The notes beneath the pieces were generated by a model. It had not been told where the DNA came from. It saw only the letters and a list, made by a program, of their open reading frames with translations, and did no database searches. This document shows, one piece after another, positions 27,172 through 35,896 of a stretch of DNA of 64,000 nucleotides. The position numbers and the translations under genes are program-made. The stretch comes from JAJPHW01 sp963771505 (GTDB taxonomy: Bacteria > Acidobacteriota > Terriglobia > Terriglobales > Acidobacteriaceae). Numbering within the stretch: position 1 is the stretch's first letter; every line of letters begins with the position of its first letter. The stretch spans positions 310,001-374,000 of the forward strand of contig CAVYTO010000006.1 in the NCBI GenBank assembly GCA_963771505.1, written 5' to 3'.

Positions 27172-28080
27172 CTACGCTTTCAGGGCGACCATTACGACAA
27201 GCACGACGGGAAGATAAATCACCGAGGCGTGCAGAAGACGGCTGGCTAGTATGCGCGACGGAGATTTGAAAAGCTTGAGCGAATACATGGTCAGAAACGC
27301 GCCGGCCAAGAACATGCCAAGGCTGTAGATCGCGCCGCCGCGGTCAAGCATCGGAAGCATGCTGGTAATCACCAGCGCCACCGAAAAAACCACAATTTCT
27401 GCCCGGGTAAACTTCGAATCCAGGTCGAACCGGGGAAGCATGCGATATCCGGCGCGTTCGTAGTCATCGCGATACATCAACGCGATGGCCAGAAAGTGTG
27501 GGAATTGCCAGAGAAACAGAATTGCGAAAAGATAAAAGGCATGGAGGTTGATGCTCGCTGACGCGCCAGCCCAACCGATGAGCGTGGGCATGGCTCCAGG
27601 AAAAGCACCTAACAGAGTGCAAAGCGGAGTTTTTCGCTTCAACGGGGTGTAGACAAGCAGATATGAAAGCAGGGTCGAAACTGCGAGCACCGCCGCGAGC
27701 CGGTTCACGGTAAGTGCCAAATAAAGTCCCCCGGCCACACTCATGGAAAGACCGAACAATAGAGCTTCTATCGGACTGACACGGCCGGACGGGATTGGGC
27801 GGTTTGCGGTGCGGCGCATTTGCGCGTCCCAGCGGCGCTCCATCCACTGATTGAGTGTCGCGGTGCCGCTAGCGACAAGCAGAGTACCGATCAGAGTGTG
27901 CATCAGTCCGGCCAACTTGAAGCTACCCGAACCACCCAGATAGTAGCCGGCTGACGTGGTCATCAAAATCAAGAGATTTACTTCGGGCTTCGTGAGCGTG
28001 TAATAGTCTTTGAGTTTGGTCACGAGAGCCGACCGCGGTTCATCCACGATCGCGGGTGCCGCAGTTTGAATAGTTGCCAT
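27172..28080 (-). CDS. cyoE: Protoheme IX farnesyltransferase (heme O synthase)
   Basis: This UbiA-superfamily integral membrane prenyltransferase farnesylates heme B to heme O, which is needed for the oxidase encoded upstream. The 302 residues show the signature NQWMERRWDAQMRRTANRP with its Asp-rich prenyl-diphosphate site, and the second region MYRDDYERAGYRMLP. About eight membrane helices are expected. It is the last gene of the respiratory operon (10-base gap). No heme A synthase is visible in this window. Confidence 0.95.
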   Translation of the reverse strand: MATIQTAAPAIVDEPRSALVTKLKDYYTLTKPEVNLLILMTTSAGYYLGGSGSFKLAGLMHTLIGTLLVASGTATLNQWMERRWDAQMRRTANRPIPSGRVSPIEALLFGLSMSVAGGLYLALTVNRLAAVLAVSTLLSYLLVYTPLKRKTPLCTLLGAFPGAMPTLIGWAGASASINLHAFYLFAILFLWQFPHFLAIALMYRDDYERAGYRMLPRFDLDSKFTRAEIVVFSVALVITSMLPMLDRGGAIYSLGMFLAGAFLTMYSLKLFKSPSRILASRLLHASVIYLPVVLVVMVALKA

Positions 28081-28090
28081 GATTAGATGA

Positions 28091-28375
28091 TTACCAGTTT
28101 CGCTCAGTGCCTGCCGGACTTTGCGGATCGATAAATTGATTACGCTTGCGATAAGCCATGACGGTAATTCCGACCGATAAAAATGCCGGGGGAATCACTA
28201 AGACCAGAATGCCGCTGCGCAGGGCTTGAATGATGTGGGCACCAGCCGATGCGGCTTGCGTGTAGCAGAGTGCGCAACTCTGCGCGTTCGCCCCTGACGT
28301 GAAGGTGGCCACAGCAGCGCTCACCGCCAAAAGCTTAAAGCACAGCCCTTTCGAGAAAATTCTGGTCATTGGCAT
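28091..28375 (-). CDS. Small membrane protein with CxxC, oxidase-associated
   Basis: The 94-residue protein begins at ATG 28375, chosen for the GAGAG upstream and because a signal-type N-terminus follows directly. After the signal peptide comes SCALCYTQAASAG with a CxxC, then a transmembrane helix (ILVLVIPPAFLSVGITVMAY) and a basic tail. Its place between subunit IV and heme O synthase suggests a role in oxidase assembly or copper/heme handling, but no family was recognised. Confidence 0.7.
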   Translation of the reverse strand: MPMTRIFSKGLCFKLLAVSAAVATFTSGANAQSCALCYTQAASAGAHIIQALRSGILVLVIPPAFLSVGITVMAYRKRNQFIDPQSPAGTERNW

Positions 28376-28386
28376 CAGATCGACTC

Positions 28387-28707
28387 TCAATGATAACTCG
28401 AATAGGGCGCCCCGCCGAGAATACGGAAGGCATCCGGCCAACTATATTGCATGGTGGCGGCCACGAAGAGGAGAAAGACCAGAACGAAAACTACCAATGA
28501 CCGGCGCTCTCCCCAGAGGTGCATGAAGAAGAGAATTCCCAGTCCTGCTTCGAGCCCGGCCAGCAGAGACATGCGCACAAACATCTCGTGATATGTGGGC
28601 GCATGATAAGCCACGACGAATTGCAGTCCTGCGATCACCAGGATGCAAACGTAAACGACCAGATACTTCCCGAACCCGCCCACTTGTTGATCTTGACTTA
28701 CGCTCAT
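28387..28707 (-). CDS. Cytochrome c oxidase subunit IV
   Basis: This 106-residue protein has three predicted membrane helices, as expected of the prokaryotic COX4 family that stabilises subunit I. Typical features are the helix YLVVYVCILVIAGLQFVVAY and the segment LGILFFMHLWGERRSL. It sits between subunit III and the small CxxC protein, with gaps of 11-15 bases. Confidence 0.88.
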   Translation of the reverse strand: MSVSQDQQVGGFGKYLVVYVCILVIAGLQFVVAYHAPTYHEMFVRMSLLAGLEAGLGILFFMHLWGERRSLVVFVLVFLLFVAATMQYSWPDAFRILGGAPYSSYH

Positions 28708-28722
28708 AGATCGGCTCCGGCC

Positions 28723-29349
28723 CTAGAAATTGCGGTTCAAATTCAAAAGATAGATGTAAGGCACTACAAACATCCAGACCAAGTCAACGAAGTGCCAGTA
28801 CAGTCCGAGGATTTCAATGTCGTCGGCGTTGTAGCGGCCGCCCTTGTAGCGAAACCCTACCGTCAGCAAAGCGATAACGCCGCCGGTTACGTGCAGAAGG
28901 TGAAGTCCGGTGATGCTATAGAAGGCCGATCCAAATAGACCAGTCCCCCAAGGGTTCTTGAACAATGTCATGCCTTCGTCCATCAGGCCAGACCACTCGC
29001 GGATGTGAAGGGCGGCGAACGCAATTCCCATCAGGGCGGTAATCATGATCCAGCGAAAGGCACCGGCCTTGTCGCCCGTGCGCGCGGCACGCATCCCCAT
29101 CAGCATGGTCAAGCTGCTCGTGACCAGGATGAAGGTCATAATGGCGACGTTGGTGATGCTATGAAACGGAGTAGGCCAGTTCTGCGTGGAATTCCGCAGA
29201 AAACCGTAGGCAACAAGGCAGGCCGAAAATGTCATGGCGTCAGAGATAATGAATAACCACATCGCCAGTTTTTTCGAGGGAATGGAAAATGGAGACGGCT
29301 CCATGATTCCCGGCTGGTGCGCTCCTACAGTTACGTTGGCGTGACCCAC
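28723..29349 (-). CDS. ctaE: Cytochrome c oxidase subunit III
   Basis: The 208-residue subunit has five membrane helices. Characteristic features are PSKKLAMWLFIISDAMTFSA, the ITGLHLLHVTGG helix and the closing YWHFVDLVWMFVVPYIYLL. Subunit III supports stability and proton uptake of the oxidase. It is preceded 25 bases upstream by a second subunit III-like gene. Confidence 0.93.
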   Translation of the reverse strand: MGHANVTVGAHQPGIMEPSPFSIPSKKLAMWLFIISDAMTFSACLVAYGFLRNSTQNWPTPFHSITNVAIMTFILVTSSLTMLMGMRAARTGDKAGAFRWIMITALMGIAFAALHIREWSGLMDEGMTLFKNPWGTGLFGSAFYSITGLHLLHVTGGVIALLTVGFRYKGGRYNADDIEILGLYWHFVDLVWMFVVPYIYLLNLNRNF

Positions 29350-29374
29350 GGTGCCTCCTGAAAATTGAGTATGG

Positions 29375-30046
29375 CTAGATTCTGGTGCTCAACACGTAAA
29401 GCAAATAAATCCAAAGCACATCCATGAAGTGCCAGTAATGCGAAGCTGCGTCCAGCGTGCTTTTCCGCAAAATGCCTTTGTGGAAACGGCGAATCACGTA
29501 CGCCAGGCCTGCCAGGCCTCCCAACACATGAAGCGCGTGGATGGTGGTGAAAACATAAAAGAACGAACTGTTCGGGCTGGTCGCAATGTAAAACCCGCGC
29601 GCACGCAGTTGTATCCAGGCTAGATACTGCCCGGCCACAAACAGCAACCCCAAACCTAAAGTCGCGTGGAGCCATAGCGCCGGATACGCCGCTTGAATGC
29701 CGCCCATGAAACTCGCTACGCGCTTACGTGCAATATGCAGCGTGAAGCTACTGGCCAAAAGCACCAGCGTGTTGAAATAAAGAATCGGAGGGACTGCCAA
29801 GTGCTGCCAGTCCGGCGCGCCGCCTTTGCGAACAACGAGGGCGCTGGTAAACGCCATAAACGACATGGTGATGGCAGCAATCCCGACCCACACCGCAGTA
29901 GACGCGGGCGGTGGCGAGTACTGGTCCTGCACGTAAGGAAGGCCGCCTCCGTCGGGAACGAGATTTCGCCACCCTCCGTTGCCGGACGTCGGCTTGGCGG
30001 AGGACGGTGGCTTGATGCCAGGCGGCGGTTGGACTGTGGTTACCAT
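29375..30046 (-). CDS. Cytochrome c oxidase subunit III-like protein
   Basis: The 223-residue protein is a second heme-copper oxidase subunit III homologue. It has a Pro/Gly-rich N-terminus (to about 50), then five membrane helices with FTTIHALHVLGGLAGLAYVI and the terminal HYWHFMDVLWIYLLYVLSTR. It starts six bases after the subunit I stop. Having two consecutive subunit III genes suggests both are part of one complex; which occupies the canonical site cannot be told here. Confidence 0.88.
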   Translation of the reverse strand: MVTTVQPPPGIKPPSSAKPTSGNGGWRNLVPDGGGLPYVQDQYSPPPASTAVWVGIAAITMSFMAFTSALVVRKGGAPDWQHLAVPPILYFNTLVLLASSFTLHIARKRVASFMGGIQAAYPALWLHATLGLGLLFVAGQYLAWIQLRARGFYIATSPNSSFFYVFTTIHALHVLGGLAGLAYVIRRFHKGILRKSTLDAASHYWHFMDVLWIYLLYVLSTRI

Positions 30047-30052
30047 CGACGG

Positions 30053-31831
30053 TTATTTCTCGTCCCCAGGCGTGGCCACTTGTTCCGGCGACGTTTGCAT
30101 TACATAGTCGCCAGTCGAACTCTCGACGCCGTATTGATACGGGTCGTGGTAAACGACCAAGTGTTTGCCGTTGAAGTTATCCCATGACGGCGGAGAATCG
30201 GTGGACCATTCGAGCGAGGTAGCTTCCCACGGATTGGCCGGTGCCTTCGCACCAAAGAAACGGCTGTGTATGAGGTTGTAAAGGAAAATCAACTGCGCGA
30301 ATCCTGTGAACAAAGCCGCGATGGTAATAAATTTGTGCACAGGGATCAGCGGCTGGAGATAGTCGTCAGTGAAAGCCTGGTAACGCCGGATGTTGGCTGC
30401 CAGTCCGAGGTAGTGGAACGGCATAAACACAGCGTAGGCGCCGACGAACGACATCCAGAAATGGATTTTGCCCAACGTCTCGTTCATCATTCGTCCGGTC
30501 ATTTTGGGGAACCAGAAATAAGTGCCCGCATAGATTCCGAACATGGCAGCCACTCCCATCACCATGTGGAAGTGACCTACAACAAAGTAGGTGGCGTGCA
30601 AAAGAATGTCGAGGGAGGGTTGAGCCAGGAAGAATCCGCTAACGCCGCCGCTGATAAACATCGATATAAAGCCCAGCGCGAATAGCGAAGCAGAGTTGAT
30701 GCGCAGGCGCGACCCGTACAAGCTTCCCAACCAGATCAATACGATGATCGTCGCGGGAATCGTAATTACGAGCGTCGGAAACGAGAATACCAACGCCGAG
30801 AATGGATTCATGCCGCTAACGAACATGTGGTGTCCGTACACCACATAGCTCAAAAAGCCGATGCCTATCATGCAATAGATTAGGACGCGATGGCTCAGCA
30901 TCGGTTTGCGCATGCTAGTGACGAGCACATGCGAAACGATGCCCATGGCAGGAACAATCGCAATGTAAACCTCTGGGTGGCCAAAGAACCAGAACAAATG
31001 CTGCCACAGCAGGGTTGACCCGCCGGAGTGCGGCAGAAGCTTGTCATTGATTACCAGCCCGGAGGGAATGAAGAAGCTGGTTCCGGCAACGTGATCCAGG
31101 ATTAACAGGATGCAGGCCGGAAGAAGGACTGCGAAAGCCGTCAACCCGATGCACGATGTGATGAACCACGCCCACGCCGAAAGCGGCAGACGCATCAGCG
31201 ACATGCCTCTGGTCCGCATGTCGAGGGTGGTGGAAATGAAGTTCAGTGCGCCAAGCAACTGACCGATGCAGAACAACCCGATGGATGCCGCCCAAAGCAC
31301 TTCGCCAGTGCCTTGTCCGGGACCGGCGGCGGATCCGACTGCGCTGAGCGGAGCATAAGCCGTCCAACCACCCAGCGGCGGCCCGTCACCTACGACGAAG
31401 GAAGCTACGAGAACCAGGAACGCGGTGAATGTCACCCAAAACGACATCATGTTGAAGCGGGGGAAGGGCATGTCCTCCGCGCCCACTTGGATCGGCAAGA
31501 AGAAGTTGCCGAATGCTGCGAAAGGCGCGGTGGTCAGCACGAAGAAGACCATGATGGTGCCGTGCATGGTCATCATTTGCAAATAAAACTCCGGCGTAAT
31601 CACTCCACCCGGCGCGCCATTACTTGAGAGGATTTGAAGACCGGGAATGGCCGCGCTTGTCCAACCGAGGTGAATACGCATGAACCAGGAGAGCATCATG
31701 CCGAAAAACGCGGCTACCAGAGCCAGCACATAGTATTGCTTGCCGATCACCTTGTGGTCGGTGCTGAACACGTGCTTGCGTATGAAGGTTGTTGGCGGAC
31801 CGTGGTGCGTCGCGTGAGATACATCGTGCAT
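30053..31831 (-). CDS. ctaD: Cytochrome c oxidase subunit I (variant A-family)
   Basis: The 592-residue catalytic subunit has all metal ligands: H90 for heme a, H285 in the GHPEVY Cu-B motif with E287 and crosslinking Y289, H334/H335, and H420/H422. The D-channel entrance D120 (GAEDMPFPR) is present. Two normally invariant positions differ: the K-channel lysine (PTGIK in relatives) is Ile363 (PATII), and the Mg-site HDT reads H412-Ala413-Thr. I chose ATG 31831 because GAGGTGA lies eight bases upstream; a GTG at 31840 is also in frame. It sits between subunit II and the subunit III-like gene in a ten-gene operon. Confidence 0.95.
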   Translation of the reverse strand: MHDVSHATHHGPPTTFIRKHVFSTDHKVIGKQYYVLALVAAFFGMMLSWFMRIHLGWTSAAIPGLQILSSNGAPGGVITPEFYLQMMTMHGTIMVFFVLTTAPFAAFGNFFLPIQVGAEDMPFPRFNMMSFWVTFTAFLVLVASFVVGDGPPLGGWTAYAPLSAVGSAAGPGQGTGEVLWAASIGLFCIGQLLGALNFISTTLDMRTRGMSLMRLPLSAWAWFITSCIGLTAFAVLLPACILLILDHVAGTSFFIPSGLVINDKLLPHSGGSTLLWQHLFWFFGHPEVYIAIVPAMGIVSHVLVTSMRKPMLSHRVLIYCMIGIGFLSYVVYGHHMFVSGMNPFSALVFSFPTLVITIPATIIVLIWLGSLYGSRLRINSASLFALGFISMFISGGVSGFFLAQPSLDILLHATYFVVGHFHMVMGVAAMFGIYAGTYFWFPKMTGRMMNETLGKIHFWMSFVGAYAVFMPFHYLGLAANIRRYQAFTDDYLQPLIPVHKFITIAALFTGFAQLIFLYNLIHSRFFGAKAPANPWEATSLEWSTDSPPSWDNFNGKHLVVYHDPYQYGVESSTGDYVMQTSPEQVATPGDEK

Positions 31832-31887
31832 CGTGCTCACCTCGTAAATTTTTCAGGCGCGCGCAATCTGCGCGGACCGAGATACCC

Positions 31888-32697
31888 TTACTGCAACGCG
31901 GCTTGCTGCTTGAGCCAGCTGTCGTAATCGCCCTGCGACATCACTTCCAAATACGCCTTCATGTTGTAGTGGCCAAGACCGCACAGCTGAGTGCAGACGA
32001 TCTCGTACTTTCCGATCTTGGTCGCGGTGAAGTGAAGGGACAAGTCAAGCCCGGGAACGAAGTCTTGCTGAACGCGCAGTTCCGGAACAAAAAATGAGTG
32101 CCCCAAATCTTTGGAATGCATCAGGAGATGGATTTCTTTATTCACCGGAATGGCCATTTCGGCAGCGACGATGTCATCCTTCGACGCTGGGTCGTTGGTG
32201 GTATCGAGCCCTAGATAGTTCTGGTTTCCTTCGTTGATGAGTTCGGGATGCAGGGGGCCAAACTTGCCGTCCGGGCCCGGATAGCGAAAATAAAACGCGA
32301 ACTGACCCGCCTGAACCTGAACCGGCAGAGCGTCGGCGGATGGGGGCTGAAAGTAGACTGTTCCCCACGCCTTGGCTCCGAAGACGCCCAGCGCGAGGAC
32401 TTCGGTGCCAACCAGTAGAAATCCGGCAATCACCATTGCCTTCGCGCCACCGGGGAAGTAACCAAGCTTTGCGCCTTTGGGACGGTCGGAGAATGTCCAG
32501 ATGAAGTAGGCAAGTATGATCTGCGAAAGGAGGAACGCAATTCCTGCCTCAATCATGGTGTCTTTCATCTGGTTGTCTATCAGGTAACCGTGGGTGGAAA
32601 TATCCTGGGGCGCCGCGGTGAACCAGCTGTTTGCCATGATCGGGTAAGCCGAAGCGATGGCAATTACGAAGATCGTGACCGCAAATAACTTGGCCAT
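31888..32697 (-). CDS. ctaC: Cytochrome c oxidase subunit II (variant)
   Basis: The 269-residue protein has membrane helices near 1-22, 48-68 and 88-110 and a periplasmic cupredoxin domain with Cu-A ligands H200, C235, C239, H243 and M246. The usual CSELC reads CTQLC, so the Glu that also binds Mg is Gln237. The usual electron-entry segment QWYW reads QFAF, removing the tryptophan that accepts electrons from cytochrome c. No heme c domain is fused. The gene follows the cupredoxin gene after a 141-base gap with a stem-loop. Confidence 0.94.
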   Translation of the reverse strand: MAKLFAVTIFVIAIASAYPIMANSWFTAAPQDISTHGYLIDNQMKDTMIEAGIAFLLSQIILAYFIWTFSDRPKGAKLGYFPGGAKAMVIAGFLLVGTEVLALGVFGAKAWGTVYFQPPSADALPVQVQAGQFAFYFRYPGPDGKFGPLHPELINEGNQNYLGLDTTNDPASKDDIVAAEMAIPVNKEIHLLMHSKDLGHSFFVPELRVQQDFVPGLDLSLHFTATKIGKYEIVCTQLCGLGHYNMKAYLEVMSQGDYDSWLKQQAALQ

Positions 32698-32797
32698 AAC
32701 GAAACGCCTCCGAACAGATTAAAACGATCTACCAATACCTAAACTTCGAACCCAGATCCTGGAACTCCCCTACCGGGCGTATGAGGTCTTAAATATC

Positions 32798-32827
32798 CGG
32801 CCGCCGCAATTTATTCTGCAGCGGCCG
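32798..32827. other. Stem-loop upstream of ctaC
   Basis: CGGCCGC and GCGGCCG form a perfect 7-bp GC stem with a 16-base loop, in the only large gap (141 bases) of the respiratory operon. It could separate expression of the electron-donor genes from the oxidase genes by attenuation or RNA processing. No poly-T follows on the minus strand. Confidence 0.4.
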
Positions 32828-32838
32828 CTTGAGTCAAT

Positions 32839-33576
32839 TTATTTCGCCTTGAACGTAAAGTTCACGCTGGAAGGCTTGCCTGCGGCGACCGTTACCTGCT
32901 GGGTCTGGGTTCCGTAGGTTTCTTGCCACGCGGTGAGCGTGTAGCTGCCCGGCGGGACGTTGGCCATACTGAAGGCGCCATTGTCGTCACTGACAGCGTA
33001 AGGACCCTTCACCACTGCGATGTAGCCGTGCATCCAAGGGTGAATATTGCACTTCACCGGAACGGCGATCTCTTCATTTGCCCAAGTCACGTCGAACGGA
33101 GCGGATCCGGGCGGCTGCGACTTGTTCCATTCCGAATTCTTGGTTGGCTGGGGGTGAATGTTGTGCGAGGTCGAATCCGCGTTGACCACCTTCATATGCT
33201 GTCCGGCATCCACCGCAAGAACGTGAGGAATGTACTGACATCCCTTCTGCGTGATAGTTGCAGCTTCTGAAGAAGGTGACTCGTTTCCGCTCAGCCCCTG
33301 GCTTACGTAGACGACCACGTTGGCCAGCCCGCCGCCGGGACCGGCCACCACGCTCTCCATGGTTGCCGGTTTATCTTTGTGAATCGCCGCGCAACTTGGT
33401 TCTTTCGACATGTCGATGCCCTTTTGATGGGGCGCGGCGCCGTCGAGCTTTACAGTTCCACTTACCGTGGTCCCGGCTGGCGGAGCAGCGCTAACGCTGC
33501 CGCTTAGAACGACCGCGCCTGTGCCCATCAAAGCTAGAGCGAAAGCGACGGCGGCAAAACTTCGGTATTTCGTCAT
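32839..33576 (-). CDS. Secreted cupredoxin-like copper protein
   Basis: The 245-residue protein has a signal peptide (cut near SVSA-APPAG) and a cupredoxin-like domain at about 75-190. Probable type-1 copper ligands are H138 (SHNIH), C176, H179 and M182 (CNIHPWM). The C-terminal 60 residues form a carboxypeptidase-regulatory-like beta sandwich (GAFSMANVPPGSYTLTAWQE). ATG 33576 has AGGAG eight bases upstream. It probably shuttles electrons in the periplasm between the cytochromes encoded upstream and the oxidase. The physiological donor is not provable from sequence. Confidence 0.82.
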   Translation of the reverse strand: MTKYRSFAAVAFALALMGTGAVVLSGSVSAAPPAGTTVSGTVKLDGAAPHQKGIDMSKEPSCAAIHKDKPATMESVVAGPGGGLANVVVYVSQGLSGNESPSSEAATITQKGCQYIPHVLAVDAGQHMKVVNADSTSHNIHPQPTKNSEWNKSQPPGSAPFDVTWANEEIAVPVKCNIHPWMHGYIAVVKGPYAVSDDNGAFSMANVPPGSYTLTAWQETYGTQTQQVTVAAGKPSSVNFTFKAK

Positions 33577-33603
33577 TCGATATTCTCCTGAATCCTGCAA
33601 ATT

Positions 33604-34515
33604 TTATTGCTGGCCACCTGGGGCCGGCGCCGGCGCAGCCGGTGCTGCCGGAGGCGCCGCGTTTGGATCGATTGGTTTCAATCCCAGTTGCTTGGCGATG
33701 GCCTTTTCTTTGGCATTGTAGGCGTTCTTAGGCTGCAATGTCCGCAGATACATGACCAACTGCCACGCTTCGTCGGGTTTCACGTTGTCAATGTAGGAGG
33801 GCATCGGGGTGCCGTCCAAACCGGACATGAAAATTTTGTAGATGTCATGGTCGGTGCTGCCGCATTTGGGATGCGAACCCTCGGTAAAGTTGTAGGGTTT
33901 AATCGGACGGTTGGCATCATCAGTGAGCGTGTCTGACGACGGCCCATTGGCGCGCCCTTCAACACCGTGGCATTTCCAGCATTCCAGCTTCTGGAAAAGG
34001 GCCTGGCCACCCTTGATTCTGTCGGCAGTGACTTCCGGTTCGGCAGGAATCGCGAATACCTCTCCAGCTTTTTCTGAAGTCCACTTGGCGGAAAAGTGCT
34101 TCACGTAGGCCACCAGGTCGGCTCTGTCCTGATTTGGAAGCTGATTCCAGATTGGCATCACCGAACGATCAAAACCGCGGCCGATCGAGTTGTAGAGATC
34201 CTCGTCGGTCGGCAGGGTTCCGCTGGGAGTTGAGCGGCACTTGAATTGGCCGAGAGTGAAGTTGCGAGGCTTAGGGTCAAGCCACTGCGCGTTTTCACCT
34301 TCGCCGTCGCCTTCAGTGCCATGACAACCAACGCAGTAACGGCGGTAGTTCGCTTGAGCCGCTTCCGCGTGGCCGGTGTATTTGCCCACATGGGACTCCA
34401 TGTTAAGGCGCTGATTTTCCTGGTACTCGGTCATCTGCGCCCAGGAGACTGCGGACATTAAGAGCAGGACCCCTGCTCCAACCAGTAACGATGACTTGAT
34501 GGGTTGAATTTTCAT
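33604..34515 (-). CDS. Secreted diheme cytochrome c
   Basis: The 303-residue protein has an N-terminal signal or anchor (SLLVGAGVLLLMSAVSWA) and two c-type heme sites, C61-x-x-C64-H65 (CVGCH) and C179-x-x-C182-H183 (CWKCH). Candidate distal Met residues lie in RSVMPIWNQ and GTPMPSYID. A Pro/Ala-rich tail ends the protein. ATG 34515 has AGGAG seven bases upstream. It begins ten bases after the barrel-cytochrome gene and is a natural periplasmic relay between the outer membrane and the oxidase. Confidence 0.9.
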   Translation of the reverse strand: MKIQPIKSSLLVGAGVLLLMSAVSWAQMTEYQENQRLNMESHVGKYTGHAEAAQANYRRYCVGCHGTEGDGEGENAQWLDPKPRNFTLGQFKCRSTPSGTLPTDEDLYNSIGRGFDRSVMPIWNQLPNQDRADLVAYVKHFSAKWTSEKAGEVFAIPAEPEVTADRIKGGQALFQKLECWKCHGVEGRANGPSSDTLTDDANRPIKPYNFTEGSHPKCGSTDHDIYKIFMSGLDGTPMPSYIDNVKPDEAWQLVMYLRTLQPKNAYNAKEKAIAKQLGLKPIDPNAAPPAAPAAPAPAPGGQQ

Positions 34516-34525
34516 CGGAGCTCTC

Positions 34526-35896
34526 CTAGAACGCAAAGTCAAATCCGAGCAGCAAGCTGCTGCTGGTCAAGTCGGTTCCGTCCGGGGCTGTCCCCTGCTG
34601 ACGAATCCAAGAGTATTCGTTGTGCCAAGCGAAACCAGCCCGGCTGGTCATGATTGGCATGTAGCGGTAACCGAATGTGTACATGTTGATATTGCCCAGG
34701 CCGCTGGGAGTTCCAGGGATGGCCTGCTGCGACATGCGCTCAAACTCCGAGCGCTGAATGAAAATTAGCTGCGGGCTGTAAACGTAATGGGTCTCGACCA
34801 GATAACCGTTCCACGTTGGATTTCGCGCTCCGGCCGGAAGAGTGATCACTGAGCCGGGCGTGATATTGGCTGTGCCGCCGTCGACTGGGTTTCCGTAGCC
34901 AACGCCGAAAGCCTTGTCATCTTCGCCGTGCTGAGTCACGACTTGGAAATCCAGTTTGCCTAGGTATATCTGGCCGGTGAATCCGTATCGAGTAAAAGTC
35001 TTGTTGCCGATGCCGGAACCCGGGATGGCAGCGCCTCCGGACGTGTAATAGCTGGTTGGCGCCTGGCCGACCATCAGGTACCCGCCCAAACGCTGTACGC
35101 CTAACTTGCCTGTGTCGAACGCTTGGCTGGCGGCAAAGAAGCCGCTGTATCCATTGCCGTAAGGCAGATTCACATTGCCGTCAGTCGAACTGACGATCGC
35201 CGCGGAAATTCGGGTGCGATCATTGTAAGAGTGGCCCAACCATTCGAGCCCGAGTTGGTTGTCACCAATTTGGCCGAAGGTGTTCCCGTCCCCGACCGGA
35301 CTGAAGTGATAGGTCTGGTACACGCCGGATATGCTGGTCAACGTCAGAATGCGTTTTTCCGACAACAGGTTATCCAGTTCGAATTTTCCCAACTTGACAT
35401 TCAACCAGGTCGAGTTGAAAACGTTGTCCAACCGGGCAAATACTTGTTCAAAGTGGAATGCGCCGGTATTGTCCGACGACGGGAGCAAATAGAAAGAAAT
35501 GTTCTTATCCAGCGTGCCTGCGGTGTGAAAGTCGAGGCCGCTAAGATCGAACCCGTGGGAGGTGATTTGCCGGACCCCGTTGTTTTGACCTCCGCCCGCG
35601 TCATAGGAAACCTTGTCTGAACTTTCGCGGTGCCAGAAAGTGGTCATTCGCAAGGCCACCGGCCAATACGAGGGGTTTTGCCAGATCGGGGCGTCCCGAT
35701 CATTCATTAACTGGTAGCCGTTGTCCTTAAATTTCTGGCCAAAAGGATTGAGCTGCGGCCACGCTTCGTGGCAGGCGGAACAACGGAGTCCGTACTTGCG
35801 GGCAAAAGCAGGCAAGGCATTTGCGTCGCTGCTGCCGGCAAAGACGAAACAGGCAAGGAAAAGGCAACCCGCGATCAATCTACGGGACAGAGTCAT
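34526..35896 (-). CDS. Monoheme cytochrome-outer membrane barrel fusion (Cyc2-like)
   Basis: From ATG 35896 (AGGAGG about five bases upstream) this 456-residue protein has a signal peptide, then ALPAFARKYGLRCSACH with one c-type heme site (C39-C42-H43) and PQLNPFGQKFKDNGYQL. The rest is a series of amphipathic strands rich in Tyr, Phe, Gly and Asn. It ends SLLLGFDFAF, a terminal-Phe outer-membrane insertion signal. This layout matches fused cytochrome-porins such as the iron oxidase Cyc2, so electron transfer across the outer membrane is a fair hypothesis; the substrate is unknown. An upstream extension to 36361 has no supporting signal. It is the first gene of the respiratory operon. Confidence 0.75.
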   Translation of the reverse strand: MTLSRRLIAGCLFLACFVFAGSSDANALPAFARKYGLRCSACHEAWPQLNPFGQKFKDNGYQLMNDRDAPIWQNPSYWPVALRMTTFWHRESSDKVSYDAGGGQNNGVRQITSHGFDLSGLDFHTAGTLDKNISFYLLPSSDNTGAFHFEQVFARLDNVFNSTWLNVKLGKFELDNLLSEKRILTLTSISGVYQTYHFSPVGDGNTFGQIGDNQLGLEWLGHSYNDRTRISAAIVSSTDGNVNLPYGNGYSGFFAASQAFDTGKLGVQRLGGYLMVGQAPTSYYTSGGAAIPGSGIGNKTFTRYGFTGQIYLGKLDFQVVTQHGEDDKAFGVGYGNPVDGGTANITPGSVITLPAGARNPTWNGYLVETHYVYSPQLIFIQRSEFERMSQQAIPGTPSGLGNINMYTFGYRYMPIMTSRAGFAWHNEYSWIRQQGTAPDGTDLTSSSLLLGFDFAF

